A stretch of DNA of 64,000 nt from Neochlamydia sp. AcF84 (GTDB lineage: Bacteria; Chlamydiota; Chlamydiia; Chlamydiales; Parachlamydiaceae): NCBI RefSeq assembly GCF_011087585.1, contig NZ_VJOT01000021.1:102532-166531 (forward strand), read 5' to 3'. The notes under the pieces are model-generated. The model was given only the letters and a program-made list of their open reading frames with translations, was not told where the DNA came from and made no database searches. The translations under genes and the position numbers were made by a program. Shown piece by piece: positions 19,901 to 28,427 of the stretch. Numbering within the stretch: the stretch's first letter is position 1; every line of letters begins with the position of its first letter.

Positions 19901-20477
19901 CAATGTTGAGCAAGCTGCTAAGTCATTCACTCAAGCACTAGGTGTTCTCCTTAAAGTATATGGTGCAAATCATTTAGAGGCAGCAAATCTTTGCCATCAT
20001 TTAGGGCAAATTTATCAATCTCATGGAGAACTAGGAAAAGCAGCTAAGTACATCCATCAGGGGCTTCAGATTAATATTCAGCATTACGGCGAATATCATT
20101 CTCGGGTAGTTGAAGATTATAAGAATTTGGGGCTCATCTGTCAAAAGCAAGGGAAATTGAAGCAAGCCGGCATCTATATCAAGAAAGCACTCAAAATTAA
20201 TATTAAACTTTTCAGTGAAAATCATCCTCTCGTGATAAGAGATTGTAAGGACCTTGGAATGGTTTATCAAGAGCAAGGGAAGTTAGGAAAAGCGCTTGAT
20301 TATACTAAGCAAGCCCTTCGAAGTGGCATTGTTACATATGGCATTCATCATCCTGAAGTAGCAAACATTAACAGCAACCTACAGAAACTCAAGTCACTTT
20401 TTTCAACATCTGAGGTGAAAACAAACACACTTCTTAAGAGGCAGGGTAAGTCAACAGGAAGGGAAGCGTTGTGTTGA
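16986..20477 (+). CDS. F-box-like / nucleotidyltransferase / TPR protein, 1163 aa
   Basis: Three-part architecture. Residues about 30-70 resemble an F-box (LKLQDWCLASLTCKQWKQL, then a TWRELY tail). A nucleotidyltransferase-like domain of DUF294/GlnD type has GFGSLAREE at 302-310 and SDLE at 315-318, the GS-x(10)-D-x-E pattern of pol-beta-type enzymes. From about 660 to 1135 are 11 tandem 42-residue TPRs of kinesin-light-chain type (YNNLGxIYxxQG...A). F-box proteins recruit substrates to SCF ubiquitin ligases in eukaryotes, so a translocated effector acting in the host is likely; nucleotide transfer to a host target is inference. A paralogue follows 190 bases downstream. A GGCAGG motif precedes the ATG. 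Confidence 0.85.
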   Translation: MGAINLYLNFSSFSVIKESQKNSIPSSLNRIEYAKIGLKTFAELKLQDWCLASLTCKQWKQLTQEPSTWRELYSQAIKREGIKEQFSSNLLENEVSNHPHANALTFRPTAIYKNIFLPIVPLTYIKEKCLEKEGFLSKDKIEEVENTYALILKGAAQENNSIQQSFCVEKLGDIYAAKETSETLLQAAGLYNYALRLCSSGQQEIIREKLLQVEGLLAKLCKGKSLEPSLMKKRFVDNRQALKKFRDITEEKIYNLPENPSPQEIKALYHEISRGIKVFFKLLVNQACEALGPPSCEYAMIGFGSLAREEMTLYSDLEFGILIKEDTLINREYFKRLTTLIHLKVINLGETILPALDIPCLKEIDFFDSITPRGFAFDGAGVIGKGCKTPYGNRQTFELIQTPEKMAQYIAKDEEGHWWHQQEPHLPLELVTYTHLLGSFKLTEQYKQALQENLETCYQKSLTLRQYLAKHHLVEEDMMVFEPRIGELECQGMLFNTKHDFYRFLHLALDRLALFNKVAAVDTYSRIDQLSKQGVLAQEAAEKLKDWMLTALLMRLKTYSYYQAQQETMNPLIKVFDIDESTLIQKQLGLDGKTLAKIKKIYHVFIPFYQAMKEFLLGSEDRLKFSMLDENSPQMQGDIALRFFQPEEAKNWYSLARNETSGNSDLLNTLGMIDGIQGNFEQAIEHIYQALEIDLKLEGKDSLQVARDYNNLGVFYQNQGKLGKAVNYIKLALKITIKLYGNNNLRAANCYNNLGCIYLEEGNLKKAVKYIKQALEIDCKLYGKNHSSLAIYFSNLGRIYHEQGDLAKGVKLIKRALDIDLKLYGEYHPNMSKNYNILGLMYHAQKDDEQAAKYLKQALKTDLKLLGKNHIKIAIRYNNLGSIYQSQGHSKEAFKWIRRALIISIKLFGENHPHVATGYNNLGTIYREQGNFEQGIENAIKALKIRIELFGNYHPSVARVHNNLGTIYQEQGNVEQAAKSFTQALGVLLKVYGANHLEAANLCHHLGQIYQSHGELGKAAKYIHQGLQINIQHYGEYHSRVVEDYKNLGLICQKQGKLKQAGIYIKKALKINIKLFSENHPLVIRDCKDLGMVYQEQGKLGKALDYTKQALRSGIVTYGIHHPEVANINSNLQKLKSLFSTSEVKTNTLLKRQGKSTGREALC

Positions 20478-20667
20478 CTTGGAGAATAAGAATATAACTT
20501 TGTGTAAAAGGCGCTGCTATGATAATAACTTAACGAGGAAGAAAATTAGCTATCAAATGTTTTTTTGCTTATATAGGCAAATGAATGAAAAATAAAATTT
20601 TCTCATACTAATGCATGCTTACTTAGAGCCAAATCAAACCAAATTAAGATAAAAGGCAGCTAATTTA

Positions 20668-23600
20668 ATGATTTCAGAAAGTTCACTCCTTACGCCTATT
20701 GTATTTCCTGAGTTAAAGGCGAGAGAAGAAGCCCCTTCTCAGTCTTTAGAAAATTCGATTAAATATGGAAAAATAGATTTAAAAATATGCGCAGAACTTA
20801 GCTTGCGAGATTTATGTAGTTTAAGGCTTGTGTGTAAAGAATGGAAGCAAATTGCTCAAGCAACTGATTTATGGAAATGGCGTTGGTCAAAGGATTTTAA
20901 AATTAACTTTTCTACTATTAAACAACCACGTTCTTCTGCTAGTAAGAAGGGGACTTTTAAGGAATCTAGCTCCTTCAACCCTTTGTCTTCTAAAATTTAT
21001 GAAAAGTTGCTTCTTTCTTTTGATAATTTAACCCCAGATGAATTAAAAAAAAATATAGAAAGCAATGAATTTTTATCAAAAGCAAGCATTGAAAAAGCAG
21101 AAAAAGCCTATACGCAAGCTTTAAAACGTGCTATCCAAAAGAAAGATCCCATCCAAGAAAGCCTTTATATAGAAAGATTAGGTGATCTGCATGTAAGAAA
21201 AGCCACTTCTGAAACACTCCTGCAAGCCGCTGGGCTTTATAATTATGCTCTACATAATGCCCCTTTAGGCGAGCAAGCAATTATTAAAGAAAAGCTATCA
21301 AAAGTAGAAATTTTGCTTAGCAAGGCTTGCACAGGAGAACCTGTAGATATTCCTAAAATCAAAAAGCAATCTGGGAATAATCGAGAAGGATTAAAAAAAT
21401 TTAGGGATGAAATAGAAGAGAAAATCCAAGCTCTCGGCCCCGATCCTTCCCCTGAAGAAGTTCGAAAGCTATTTGGTGAGATTACTCAACAGATAAAAGC
21501 TTTCTTTGAAATCCTTGTAAAACAGAGCGTAGACGCTTTAGGAGCTGAGCCTTGCGAGTATGCCATGATAGGCTTTGGCTCATTAGCTAGAGAAGAGGTG
21601 ACACCTTATTCCGATTTAGAGTTTGGCATTCTTATAAAAGAAGATAATCCAACAAATCGAGAATATTTCAAACGTTTGGCCTCTTTGATTCACTTGAAAG
21701 TCATCAATTTAGGCGAAACTATCCTTCCTGCTTTAAATATTCCTTGCTTGCAAGCTATGGATTTTTTTGATGGCATTACGCCACGTGGCTTTGCCTTTGA
21801 TGGAGCGGGTGTAGAAGGAAAGGGGTGTAAGACTCCTTTTGGTAACGACGGCAATACATTTGAGCTTATTCAAACTCCTGAACGGATGGCGCAATATATT
21901 GCTAAAGATGAGCATGGAAAATGGTGGCATAAAAAAGAGCCTCACCTTCCTATGGAATTGCTAACTTTTACTCATCTACTAGGCAATCTTGAATTAACAG
22001 AGCAATATAGTAAGGCACTCCAGAAAACACTTGATATTCCTTGCCAAGGAGATCTCAGCCTTCGACAGTACTTAGCCAAACAACACCTTGTGCTAGCTGA
22101 TATGGAAGCTTTTGATCCGAGATTGGGCGATTTAGACAGACATGGAATGCTTTTTAAAGTTAAAAATGATTTTTATCGCTTTCCTCATTTAGCTTTGGAT
22201 AGGTTAGCCCTTCTCAAAAGAATAGCGGCTTCCAACACCTTTACTAGGATTGATGAGCTAAATAAGTTAGGAGTTATAACGGAGGGCGCCACTGATAAGC
22301 TAAAAGAGTGGATGAGTATAGCGTTATTTATGCGTCTTAAAACTTACTCCCATTATCAAAAGCAACAAGAGATAATGAACCCGTTGGTTAAACCCTTTGG
22401 ATTCGAAGATCCAGCTCTCATCAAAAAGCAGTTTGCTTTAAATCAGGAGGAATTAGAAAAGATAAAAAAAATTTACTCTATCTTTATTCCTTTCTATCAA
22501 ATTATGCAAAAGTTTTTAGCAGGCAATGAAGAGGATCTTAAATTTTCAGATTTAAATGATAACTCATTCCAGACTTGTGGAAGTATAGCCTTAAGGCTGT
22601 TTCAATATGAAGAGGCCAAAAATTTCTATCTTTCAGCAAAATTAGACGATCCTGAAGCGTTAAGTGCCCTAGGGTATATTTACCGAGTTCGAGGTGATTT
22701 TAGCTTAGCTATAGAATCTGCTCACAGTGCGCTCGAAAAAGATAGAAAACTATATGGTGAAGATAGTCCACATGTAGAAAGAGATTACAATAACTTGGCA
22801 TCAGTATATAAAGAGCAGGGGGATTTAGATCAAGCGCTTATGTACGCTGAGAAAGCGTTTCAACTTAATAAAGGGGCTAAAAGAGAAAATGATTTAACAC
22901 TTGTAAAAGTTTACAACAATTTAGGGCAAATCTATCAAGCCAAAGGAGATCCAGATAATTCGGCTAAGTATTCTATGGAAGCGCTCAATATGGGCAGTAA
23001 GTTTTTGGATAAAAATCATCCTTCGTTGGCGATAGTGTGCAATAATTTGGTAATGGTGAGCCAAGAACAAGGTAACCTACAGCAGGCGTCTGAGTATGCA
23101 CAGAAAGCTCTCAAAATTGATAATAATCTTTATGGTGAGAATCATCTAAATGTAGCAATAGATTATAATACTTTAGGGCAAGTTTACAAGGTGGAGGGTA
23201 AGTTAGAGCTGGCAGCTCAATATACAAAAAAAGCATGCGACATTGCCATTAAGATTTTAGGTAAAGATCATTATGATATATCAATCTATTACATTAACCT
23301 GGCAATGATTTATAGGGACCAAGAAATAATCAATGGGGACCAAGGAAAGTTGAATCTGGCCGCAGAGTATATTAATCGGGCGTATGAAATTGAGCTTAGG
23401 GTGAAAGGGGAAAATAATCCGCAACTAACTTCGCTTTATATTAATCTGGCAGTGATTAAAAGAGATCAAGGAAATTTAAATGAAGCGCTTGTGTACGCCA
23501 AGAAAGCGCTTAAATTAGATGAAAACCATCATGGGAAAGAAAATGTTGCTACAGTAGCAGATTATTACACACTAGGGCTTATCTATAAAGATAAAAGGAA

Positions 23601-23976
23601 TTTTGACAAAGCAATTAAATATGTTATGAAAGCGCGTAAAATTAACCGAGATCATTATAAAAAGGTCCTTCATGATGAAGCAAATTATTATAATATTTTA
23701 GGCGAAATATATCATGCGCAGACAGATTTAGAAAAAGCTCTTAAATATACACAGAAAGCTCTTGCCATTGACCTTAAGCTTTTTGGTGGTGATCATTCCA
23801 GTATAGCAGATGATTACTATAAACTGGGACAAATTTACAAAGAAAAAGGTAATTTATGCTTAGCTATCAATCATACTAAAGAAGCGCTCAGAATTAGTAT
23901 CGGGTTATATGGCATCCATCATCCAAGAACAGTAACAATAGATGCTAATTTACAGGAACTTCATAAAATCTTTTAA
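20668..23976 (+). CDS. Paralogue: F-box-like / nucleotidyltransferase / TPR protein, 1102 aa
   Basis: Same architecture as the upstream gene. The F-box-like segment is clearer (LSLRDLCSLRLVCKEWKQI near residues 35-60). GFGSLAREE begins at residue 302 and the Asp of SDLE is residue 316, the same positions as in the paralogue, so the first 600 residues align almost without gaps. The TPR region has about 10 repeats instead of 11 and is more diverged; one repeat carries a 7-residue insertion that looks like a small internal duplication (RDQ...GDQ). The conserved catalytic-type motif and the diverged repeats suggest the same enzymatic activity directed to different partners. The tandem pair arose by gene duplication. 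Confidence 0.85.
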   Translation: MISESSLLTPIVFPELKAREEAPSQSLENSIKYGKIDLKICAELSLRDLCSLRLVCKEWKQIAQATDLWKWRWSKDFKINFSTIKQPRSSASKKGTFKESSSFNPLSSKIYEKLLLSFDNLTPDELKKNIESNEFLSKASIEKAEKAYTQALKRAIQKKDPIQESLYIERLGDLHVRKATSETLLQAAGLYNYALHNAPLGEQAIIKEKLSKVEILLSKACTGEPVDIPKIKKQSGNNREGLKKFRDEIEEKIQALGPDPSPEEVRKLFGEITQQIKAFFEILVKQSVDALGAEPCEYAMIGFGSLAREEVTPYSDLEFGILIKEDNPTNREYFKRLASLIHLKVINLGETILPALNIPCLQAMDFFDGITPRGFAFDGAGVEGKGCKTPFGNDGNTFELIQTPERMAQYIAKDEHGKWWHKKEPHLPMELLTFTHLLGNLELTEQYSKALQKTLDIPCQGDLSLRQYLAKQHLVLADMEAFDPRLGDLDRHGMLFKVKNDFYRFPHLALDRLALLKRIAASNTFTRIDELNKLGVITEGATDKLKEWMSIALFMRLKTYSHYQKQQEIMNPLVKPFGFEDPALIKKQFALNQEELEKIKKIYSIFIPFYQIMQKFLAGNEEDLKFSDLNDNSFQTCGSIALRLFQYEEAKNFYLSAKLDDPEALSALGYIYRVRGDFSLAIESAHSALEKDRKLYGEDSPHVERDYNNLASVYKEQGDLDQALMYAEKAFQLNKGAKRENDLTLVKVYNNLGQIYQAKGDPDNSAKYSMEALNMGSKFLDKNHPSLAIVCNNLVMVSQEQGNLQQASEYAQKALKIDNNLYGENHLNVAIDYNTLGQVYKVEGKLELAAQYTKKACDIAIKILGKDHYDISIYYINLAMIYRDQEIINGDQGKLNLAAEYINRAYEIELRVKGENNPQLTSLYINLAVIKRDQGNLNEALVYAKKALKLDENHHGKENVATVADYYTLGLIYKDKRNFDKAIKYVMKARKINRDHYKKVLHDEANYYNILGEIYHAQTDLEKALKYTQKALAIDLKLFGGDHSSIADDYYKLGQIYKEKGNLCLAINHTKEALRISIGLYGIHHPRTVTIDANLQELHKIF

Positions 23977-24117
23977 GCTAACCTATGAAAAGGAAATCAT
24001 CTTTTCCCCCTTTAGCATTCCATACTCGTCAATAAGATAACTTTTTCGCTATAAAATAGCAGAGTAAATATTAAAAAAATTGCAAATAGTTATAGGCGAT
24101 AGTGCAAGCCAGGGTAT

Positions 24118-25602
24118 TTAAAAAATGAGTTCGTGGCTAGTAATCTTTTGTTTCTGGCTCAAGTAATGTCGTCCATAAATTCCTGCTAGAAAATATATTC
24201 CTAGCCATAAAATAGCTATTTCCTGATTTACTAAAAGGTTTATGTTATAATCCAGGCTTTTGGGCATACCATAGGCGTAATCTAAGACAAAGTTAGTAAA
24301 GGATTCATTAAAATTATGGATGAACTGAGCTAGACTAAAGCTTAAAATTCCTACCATTAAACCAGCTAATAAAAACATGAGGGCAACACTTACCATCCAA
24401 GGAAAAAAGAAATTATAGATTATACTCCACAAGGGAAACTTTTGAAAATAATAGAGGGTTAGAGGAAGAGCTGCTAAAGTAACCGCTATGGAGAGTGCTA
24501 ATGCTTGGCGGAATAAAGTAAGAATGATAAAGCCATGCTGGTTGGCAAGATTCATGGCCATTAATTGATTAAAGGTTTTCTTAGCAAAAATCTTTTGGAG
24601 TAAATAATCGAAGGAAAAATAAGAGACTAGAATAGCTGCTGTCACGGCAAAGCTAAATTGGAAGCCTATATGAAGCGCTAATTCTGGGTCAAAAATAAGA
24701 ACGATTAACAATCCTATTCCCAAAGAATTGAGGCCAGAAGGAGGCTTTTCTAGTAGGGTAGCACCAAAGCCTAGCATGCAGCTGACCCATGCTCGAATGA
24801 TAGAGGGGGAAGGCCCTAAAAAAGCAAAGTAGAGAGTCATAAAAAGCATAAGAAGACTTACACTCGTTTTGGGGCCTACTATCCAAGATAAAATAAAACC
24901 CAGCATGCCCGCTACGATGGCGAAATGAAAGCCCGAAATAGCCATGATATGTTGCAAGCCGAAACGTGAAAATTCAAAAGCCATAAGACGATTTTCAAAT
25001 TCGCCCGTTGTAATGCCTGAAAGAAAGCTGCTGCTAGGGCTATTTGGGTTTTTAGATATTTTTTGAGAAATATATTTATTAACGGCTTGTTTGGCATTAA
25101 AGCGCCATTCTGCTAGACCCCAACTATTTGCTAAAGGGTGCCAGGGCTGGTATTTATCTGGCTTAAAAATAAATTTACCATTTTTAGACTGTTTAAGCCT
25201 ACCTTGTAAAAGGTAGGTTTTATTAGCTAAAGGACGATTAAGCGCTGCATGATCTAGCAAAGAAATGATTACAGAAATGTTAGGATAGATATTTAAAGAT
25301 TCATGCCCGGTAAAAGAGAGCAGCTTACCTTGATAGTTCCAGCTTTTACCTATGAAGGTGGCTTTCCGCGATAAAGAAGAGATATGAATAAGCGCAGTAC
25401 CTGTAACTCCTTGTTCAGGTAGCTGAGGAGGTTGGAAGGCTAGAGAAGAATAGAAAGCAGCACTTAAAAAAAGAAGGAAGTTAAATACTGCAGCTTTGTA
25501 TTCTTGGTGAAAGACAAAAGCGAGCAAAAGGATGGTTAGAAGCAGGCTATTTATAAAGAGGGTAGAAGATGAAATCCCTAAGCCACTATAGACTCCTAAC
25601 AA
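24118..25602 (-). CDS. comEC: ComEC/Rec2-family DNA-uptake channel protein
   Basis: 494-residue polytopic membrane protein. The ComEC hallmark HIMAISGFH lies mid-protein, preceded by an OB-like soluble domain (about 80-170: GKLLSFTG, LQGRLK) and followed by about six to eight membrane helices. In competent bacteria ComEC carries single-stranded DNA across the inner membrane. The C-terminal metallo-beta-lactamase-like nuclease domain of longer ComEC proteins is absent, as is common for short chlamydial homologues. It lies in the comEC-pts-ybaB-dnaX neighbourhood that I recall from Chlamydia. Confidence 0.9.
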   Translation of the reverse strand: MLGVYSGLGISSSTLFINSLLLTILLLAFVFHQEYKAAVFNFLLFLSAAFYSSLAFQPPQLPEQGVTGTALIHISSLSRKATFIGKSWNYQGKLLSFTGHESLNIYPNISVIISLLDHAALNRPLANKTYLLQGRLKQSKNGKFIFKPDKYQPWHPLANSWGLAEWRFNAKQAVNKYISQKISKNPNSPSSSFLSGITTGEFENRLMAFEFSRFGLQHIMAISGFHFAIVAGMLGFILSWIVGPKTSVSLLMLFMTLYFAFLGPSPSIIRAWVSCMLGFGATLLEKPPSGLNSLGIGLLIVLIFDPELALHIGFQFSFAVTAAILVSYFSFDYLLQKIFAKKTFNQLMAMNLANQHGFIILTLFRQALALSIAVTLAALPLTLYYFQKFPLWSIIYNFFFPWMVSVALMFLLAGLMVGILSFSLAQFIHNFNESFTNFVLDYAYGMPKSLDYNINLLVNQEIAILWLGIYFLAGIYGRHYLSQKQKITSHELIF

Positions 25603-25666
25603 AAATGAAAGGCCATAGAAAAGAGCAGGATAACTTTTACAAAATAAATATAAGGGGTTAAGGATA

Positions 25667-26263
25667 TCAAACTTGAACTTCGTATAATCTCTTGTTTGGG
25701 TTGTTAAGGGAGCAAGTTAAACCTCGATCTTTCAACTTATTTATTTTACGAGACTGAAGGGCTTGGAGAGATGGAGGAAAGCTTAATGTTTTAGTTCCTT
25801 TTAATTTAGGGCGTTCTTTAGCTTGGCTAGTTTTGATTGGGTCGGGGAAAGCCGCAGGAATTTTTTTGCGGACTCGAAGAGCATCTATTAATGTATGGAT
25901 GCCCGCTAAAAAGGCATAGTTAATTAAAGCGTAATGGTTGCTAAAAGTGATAATTAGATAATTATAAGAAATTGAATTATTATCTTTTAATAAGATGTAT
26001 TTATGAATTTTATTAATAGCTAATACTTCACCGATAGGGTAAAAAGCTGCTCTATCTAAGGTGGAAAGTAGGTATTGAAAATTTTCTGGTAGGACTTCAT
26101 TAAAAATTTTATCATTTTTTAGGATATAACATAAGGGGGCTGCCCCTCCAGGGATATGCTCTATAAGAATAAGCTCAGCAAAAGCATGCTGGGACATATT
26201 TCCAGATTGCAAATCTTTAAATTCGACATTTAATCTTTCTAGTTTTACCCTATTTACCTCCAC
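25667..26263 (-). CDS. Hypothetical protein resembling part of a type II NADH dehydrogenase, 198 aa
   Basis: Starts at GTG with AAGGATGG upstream. Residues about 75-145 (GEVLAINKIHKYILL, SYNYLIITFSNH, GIHTLIDALRVRKKI) follow the pattern of the NDH-2 segment that reads EVxxID...YDYLIIAxG...GLKTLEDALxIRxRI in full-length enzymes. The N-terminal GxGxxG FAD motif and the NADH-binding second Rossmann domain are missing, so it cannot be an active NDH-2 as it stands. It could be a decayed flavoprotein or a repurposed fragment. The C-terminal 50 residues are basic. It sits 64 bases upstream of comEC on the same strand and may share its transcript. Confidence 0.55.
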   Translation of the reverse strand: MEVNRVKLERLNVEFKDLQSGNMSQHAFAELILIEHIPGGAAPLCYILKNDKIFNEVLPENFQYLLSTLDRAAFYPIGEVLAINKIHKYILLKDNNSISYNYLIITFSNHYALINYAFLAGIHTLIDALRVRKKIPAAFPDPIKTSQAKERPKLKGTKTLSFPPSLQALQSRKINKLKDRGLTCSLNNPNKRLYEVQV

Positions 26264-26579
26264 GTCCGGCCATCCTTTTTTTTCTAAGTATCTGAAAATC
26301 AGGAAATAAATATAATTTTAAAAAAATTAGCCCGTTTGCTTTTCATCTTAATTTTTTAACATAATTAATGCAAACCCTTCTTAATTAAATTCAAAGAAAT
26401 CCAAAAATTTGGTAAAAGTATGAATGGAAAGTTTTTAAGAAAAAAATAAAAAATTTGCTAGCATTTTTCTAATCATTGAGCTCCATGCTAAAGGCTTATT
26501 TAAGGAGGATAAAAATTTAGAAAATAGTTCAAATATAGCTTTTAGCACTTAATCCCCCTCAATTTTAAGGAATAAGTCG
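26264..26579. other. Intergenic region, divergent spacer
   Basis: About 316 very AT-rich bases between the minus-strand NDH-like gene and the plus-strand broken gene; presumably contains promoters for both directions, but no clear motif is identified. Confidence 0.35.
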
Positions 26580-26890
26580 ATGAATTTACCTGTTAAAGAT
26601 TACCATTCTCAGTTATCTGTGCCTAGTGTCCGAGAAAGTTTTCATCAAGCGTTCTTTTTAGAAAAAAATTTAAGTTTTTTCTGGAAAATATTAAGAGCTA
26701 ACTTACTTAAATTTTTAAGACCCTGCTACAACCCTATCATTTGATTACCGGTCGTCTTAAGTGGTTGTAAGTTTTTTTGTTTAGAGCATTTAATTGGCGA
26801 GTGGCTTTTAAAAAACTGTGGGGGCAAAGCGCGGCTACCATTAAAATCTTTATCCTGCAAAAACAGCTTGAGAAAGAATGGGAAGGATAA
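26580..26890 (+). pseudogene. Broken small gene with frameshift and stop
   Basis: An ATG at 26580 with AAGGA upstream opens a 54-codon frame ending at 26744. Near 26716 the coding-like signal moves to another frame (TLLQPYHLITGRLKWL), meets a TAA, then continues as FNWRVAFKKLWGQ and KIFILQKQLEKEWEG to a stop at 26888-26890. Together the parts would give a protein of about 100 residues. One frameshift near a poly-T run and one nonsense codon make it a probable pseudogene. Family unknown. Confidence 0.45.
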
Positions 26891-27209
26891 ATGCCAGAGT
26901 GTTACATAGTTTTTCGACTGCTTTTGTAAGAGATAAGGATAAATTTTTGTTAGTGAAAGAAGGAATTTAGTATTAACCGTATAACTTTATTAAATTTATG
27001 ATTTTCTTGGAATACTGCTTTTTCGATTGTTTATGGGGTAGCCACTATTTGGCTAACAGTAGATTAGTGCCACGAAATCTTTATCCTTCTATTCAATTGA
27101 AAAAGATAAAAGAGCTATCAAATTTTAAAGATTTTTCCTCCTCTAAATGGGCTATTACATCTTTTGTAGAGGAGCTAACATTTTATCATGGAAGAGTAAG
27201 CTAGCAAAT
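26891..27209. other. Intergenic region upstream of hprK
   Basis: About 319 bases. A plus-strand frame at 26998-27204 and an in-frame extension of hprK back to 27147 are open, but neither has a good ribosome-binding site or recognisable content. Confidence 0.35.
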
Positions 27210-28187
27210 ATGATTTACAAGGTAGAGGAACTTTTCCAAAAACATGGTCATGATTTAGGTCTGGTGCTTGTAGCAGGTCATAAAGGACTCAAGCGTTCTA
27301 TCAAAGTACCTGAGTCTCATCGCCCGGGACTTAGCTTATGTGGTTTTATGAAAAATCATGCTTACAAGCGTATTCTTGTATTTGGGCGAGTCGAAATGGA
27401 ATATTTGAGAGACTTAGATCCTGAACTACGTGTCAATCGCTTAAAAGAGATCCTTACGACTGCTACTCCTGCTGTAATTGTGGCTAGAAGGCTATTGCCC
27501 TTAAAAGAACTAGTCGCGTTATGTCAAAATAAAGGTATTTCTCTTTTCAGGTCTAGCATGAGCACGATGAGCTTGCTTAGCAAGCTTACGCTCTTATTAA
27601 GTGAAGAGTTTTCTCCTAGTATGACCTGCCATGGTACATTGGTAGAAGTTTTTGGGGTAGGGGTCTTGATTAAAGGCGATTCATCCGTAGGGAAAAGTGA
27701 AGCGGCTTTAGGTCTTATTGAAAGAGGCCATCGACTTATATCGGATGATGTAGTCAAAGTTAAAAAAAGGGAAGACTCTTATGTGGAAGGATTTGGAGCA
27801 GAATTGACTCGGCATCATATGGAAATTCGAGGAATAGGGATTATTAATGTCGCTCACCTATATGGGGCTGTATGTGTAAGAGATAACAAAAGTATAGATA
27901 TTGTGGTTAAGCTGGAAGCTTGGGACGATCAACATTTTTATGATCGAGTAGGTTTGGTAGAAAATTACTGTGATCTGCTAGGATTAAATATTCCCTATCA
28001 TGTGCTGCCTGTGAAACCAGGTCGCGATGTAGTATTATTATTAGAGACCATCGCTCTTAATCATCGCCTAAAAGCAATGGGATATAATTCTGCAAAAGAG
28101 TTTAATAATAAGTTGTTAGATATGATTTCTTCTAAAAATCAAACAAGGAAAAGGATCCGTGAAGCTATCGAGTCAAGTGCAAGTTAA
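27210..28187 (+). CDS. hprK: HPr kinase/phosphorylase
   Basis: Bifunctional enzyme that phosphorylates HPr on a regulatory serine with ATP or PPi and removes that phosphate. The N-terminal DRTGG-like domain is followed by the kinase domain with P-loop GDSSVGKS at 156-163, then SDDVVKV and the HprK signature region EIRGIGIINV. I start at MIYKVEELFQ (27210), which matches usual HprK beginnings and gives 325 residues; the open frame extends 21 codons upstream without a good ribosome-binding site. ptsH overlaps its 3' end and ptsI follows, forming a three-gene operon. No sugar-specific EII genes are visible here, so a regulatory rather than transport PTS is probable. Confidence 0.94.
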   Translation: MIYKVEELFQKHGHDLGLVLVAGHKGLKRSIKVPESHRPGLSLCGFMKNHAYKRILVFGRVEMEYLRDLDPELRVNRLKEILTTATPAVIVARRLLPLKELVALCQNKGISLFRSSMSTMSLLSKLTLLLSEEFSPSMTCHGTLVEVFGVGVLIKGDSSVGKSEAALGLIERGHRLISDDVVKVKKREDSYVEGFGAELTRHHMEIRGIGIINVAHLYGAVCVRDNKSIDIVVKLEAWDDQHFYDRVGLVENYCDLLGLNIPYHVLPVKPGRDVVLLLETIALNHRLKAMGYNSAKEFNNKLLDMISSKNQTRKRIREAIESSAS

Positions 28188-28425
28188 AAATAAAATGGGC
28201 CTTCATACCCGCCCTGCAACAGTTATTGTGAAACTGCTGCAAAACAGTAAAAGTGATGTAACCTTTAAACATAAAAAAGAGGAAATCAACGCTAAAAGCA
28301 TTCTTAGTATCCTCATGTTAGCTGCAAGAAGAAATTCTAAAATCACGATCGAAGTGGTGGGTGAAGATGCTAAAGAGACTTTAGAAAGGCTTGTTCAAGC
28401 ATTTGAAAATCAATTTGAGGAGTAA
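28159..28425 (+). CDS. ptsH: Phosphocarrier protein HPr
   Basis: 88-residue HPr. His16 in GLHTRPA accepts phosphate from Enzyme I; Ser47 in INAKSILS corresponds to the regulatory Ser46 phosphorylated by HPr kinase. The GTG start overlaps the end of hprK by 29 bases and follows an AAGGA site inside hprK, so translation is probably coupled. Having both the catalytic His and the regulatory Ser, together with hprK next door, shows that both modification routes are retained. Confidence 0.95.
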   Translation: MKLSSQVQVKNKMGLHTRPATVIVKLLQNSKSDVTFKHKKEEINAKSILSILMLAARRNSKITIEVVGEDAKETLERLVQAFENQFEE

Positions 28426-28427
28426 AA

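Noticed and set aside
26998..27204. 68-codon frame upstream of hprK
   Set aside because: No ribosome-binding site, ends inside the hprK start region, and no recognisable content.
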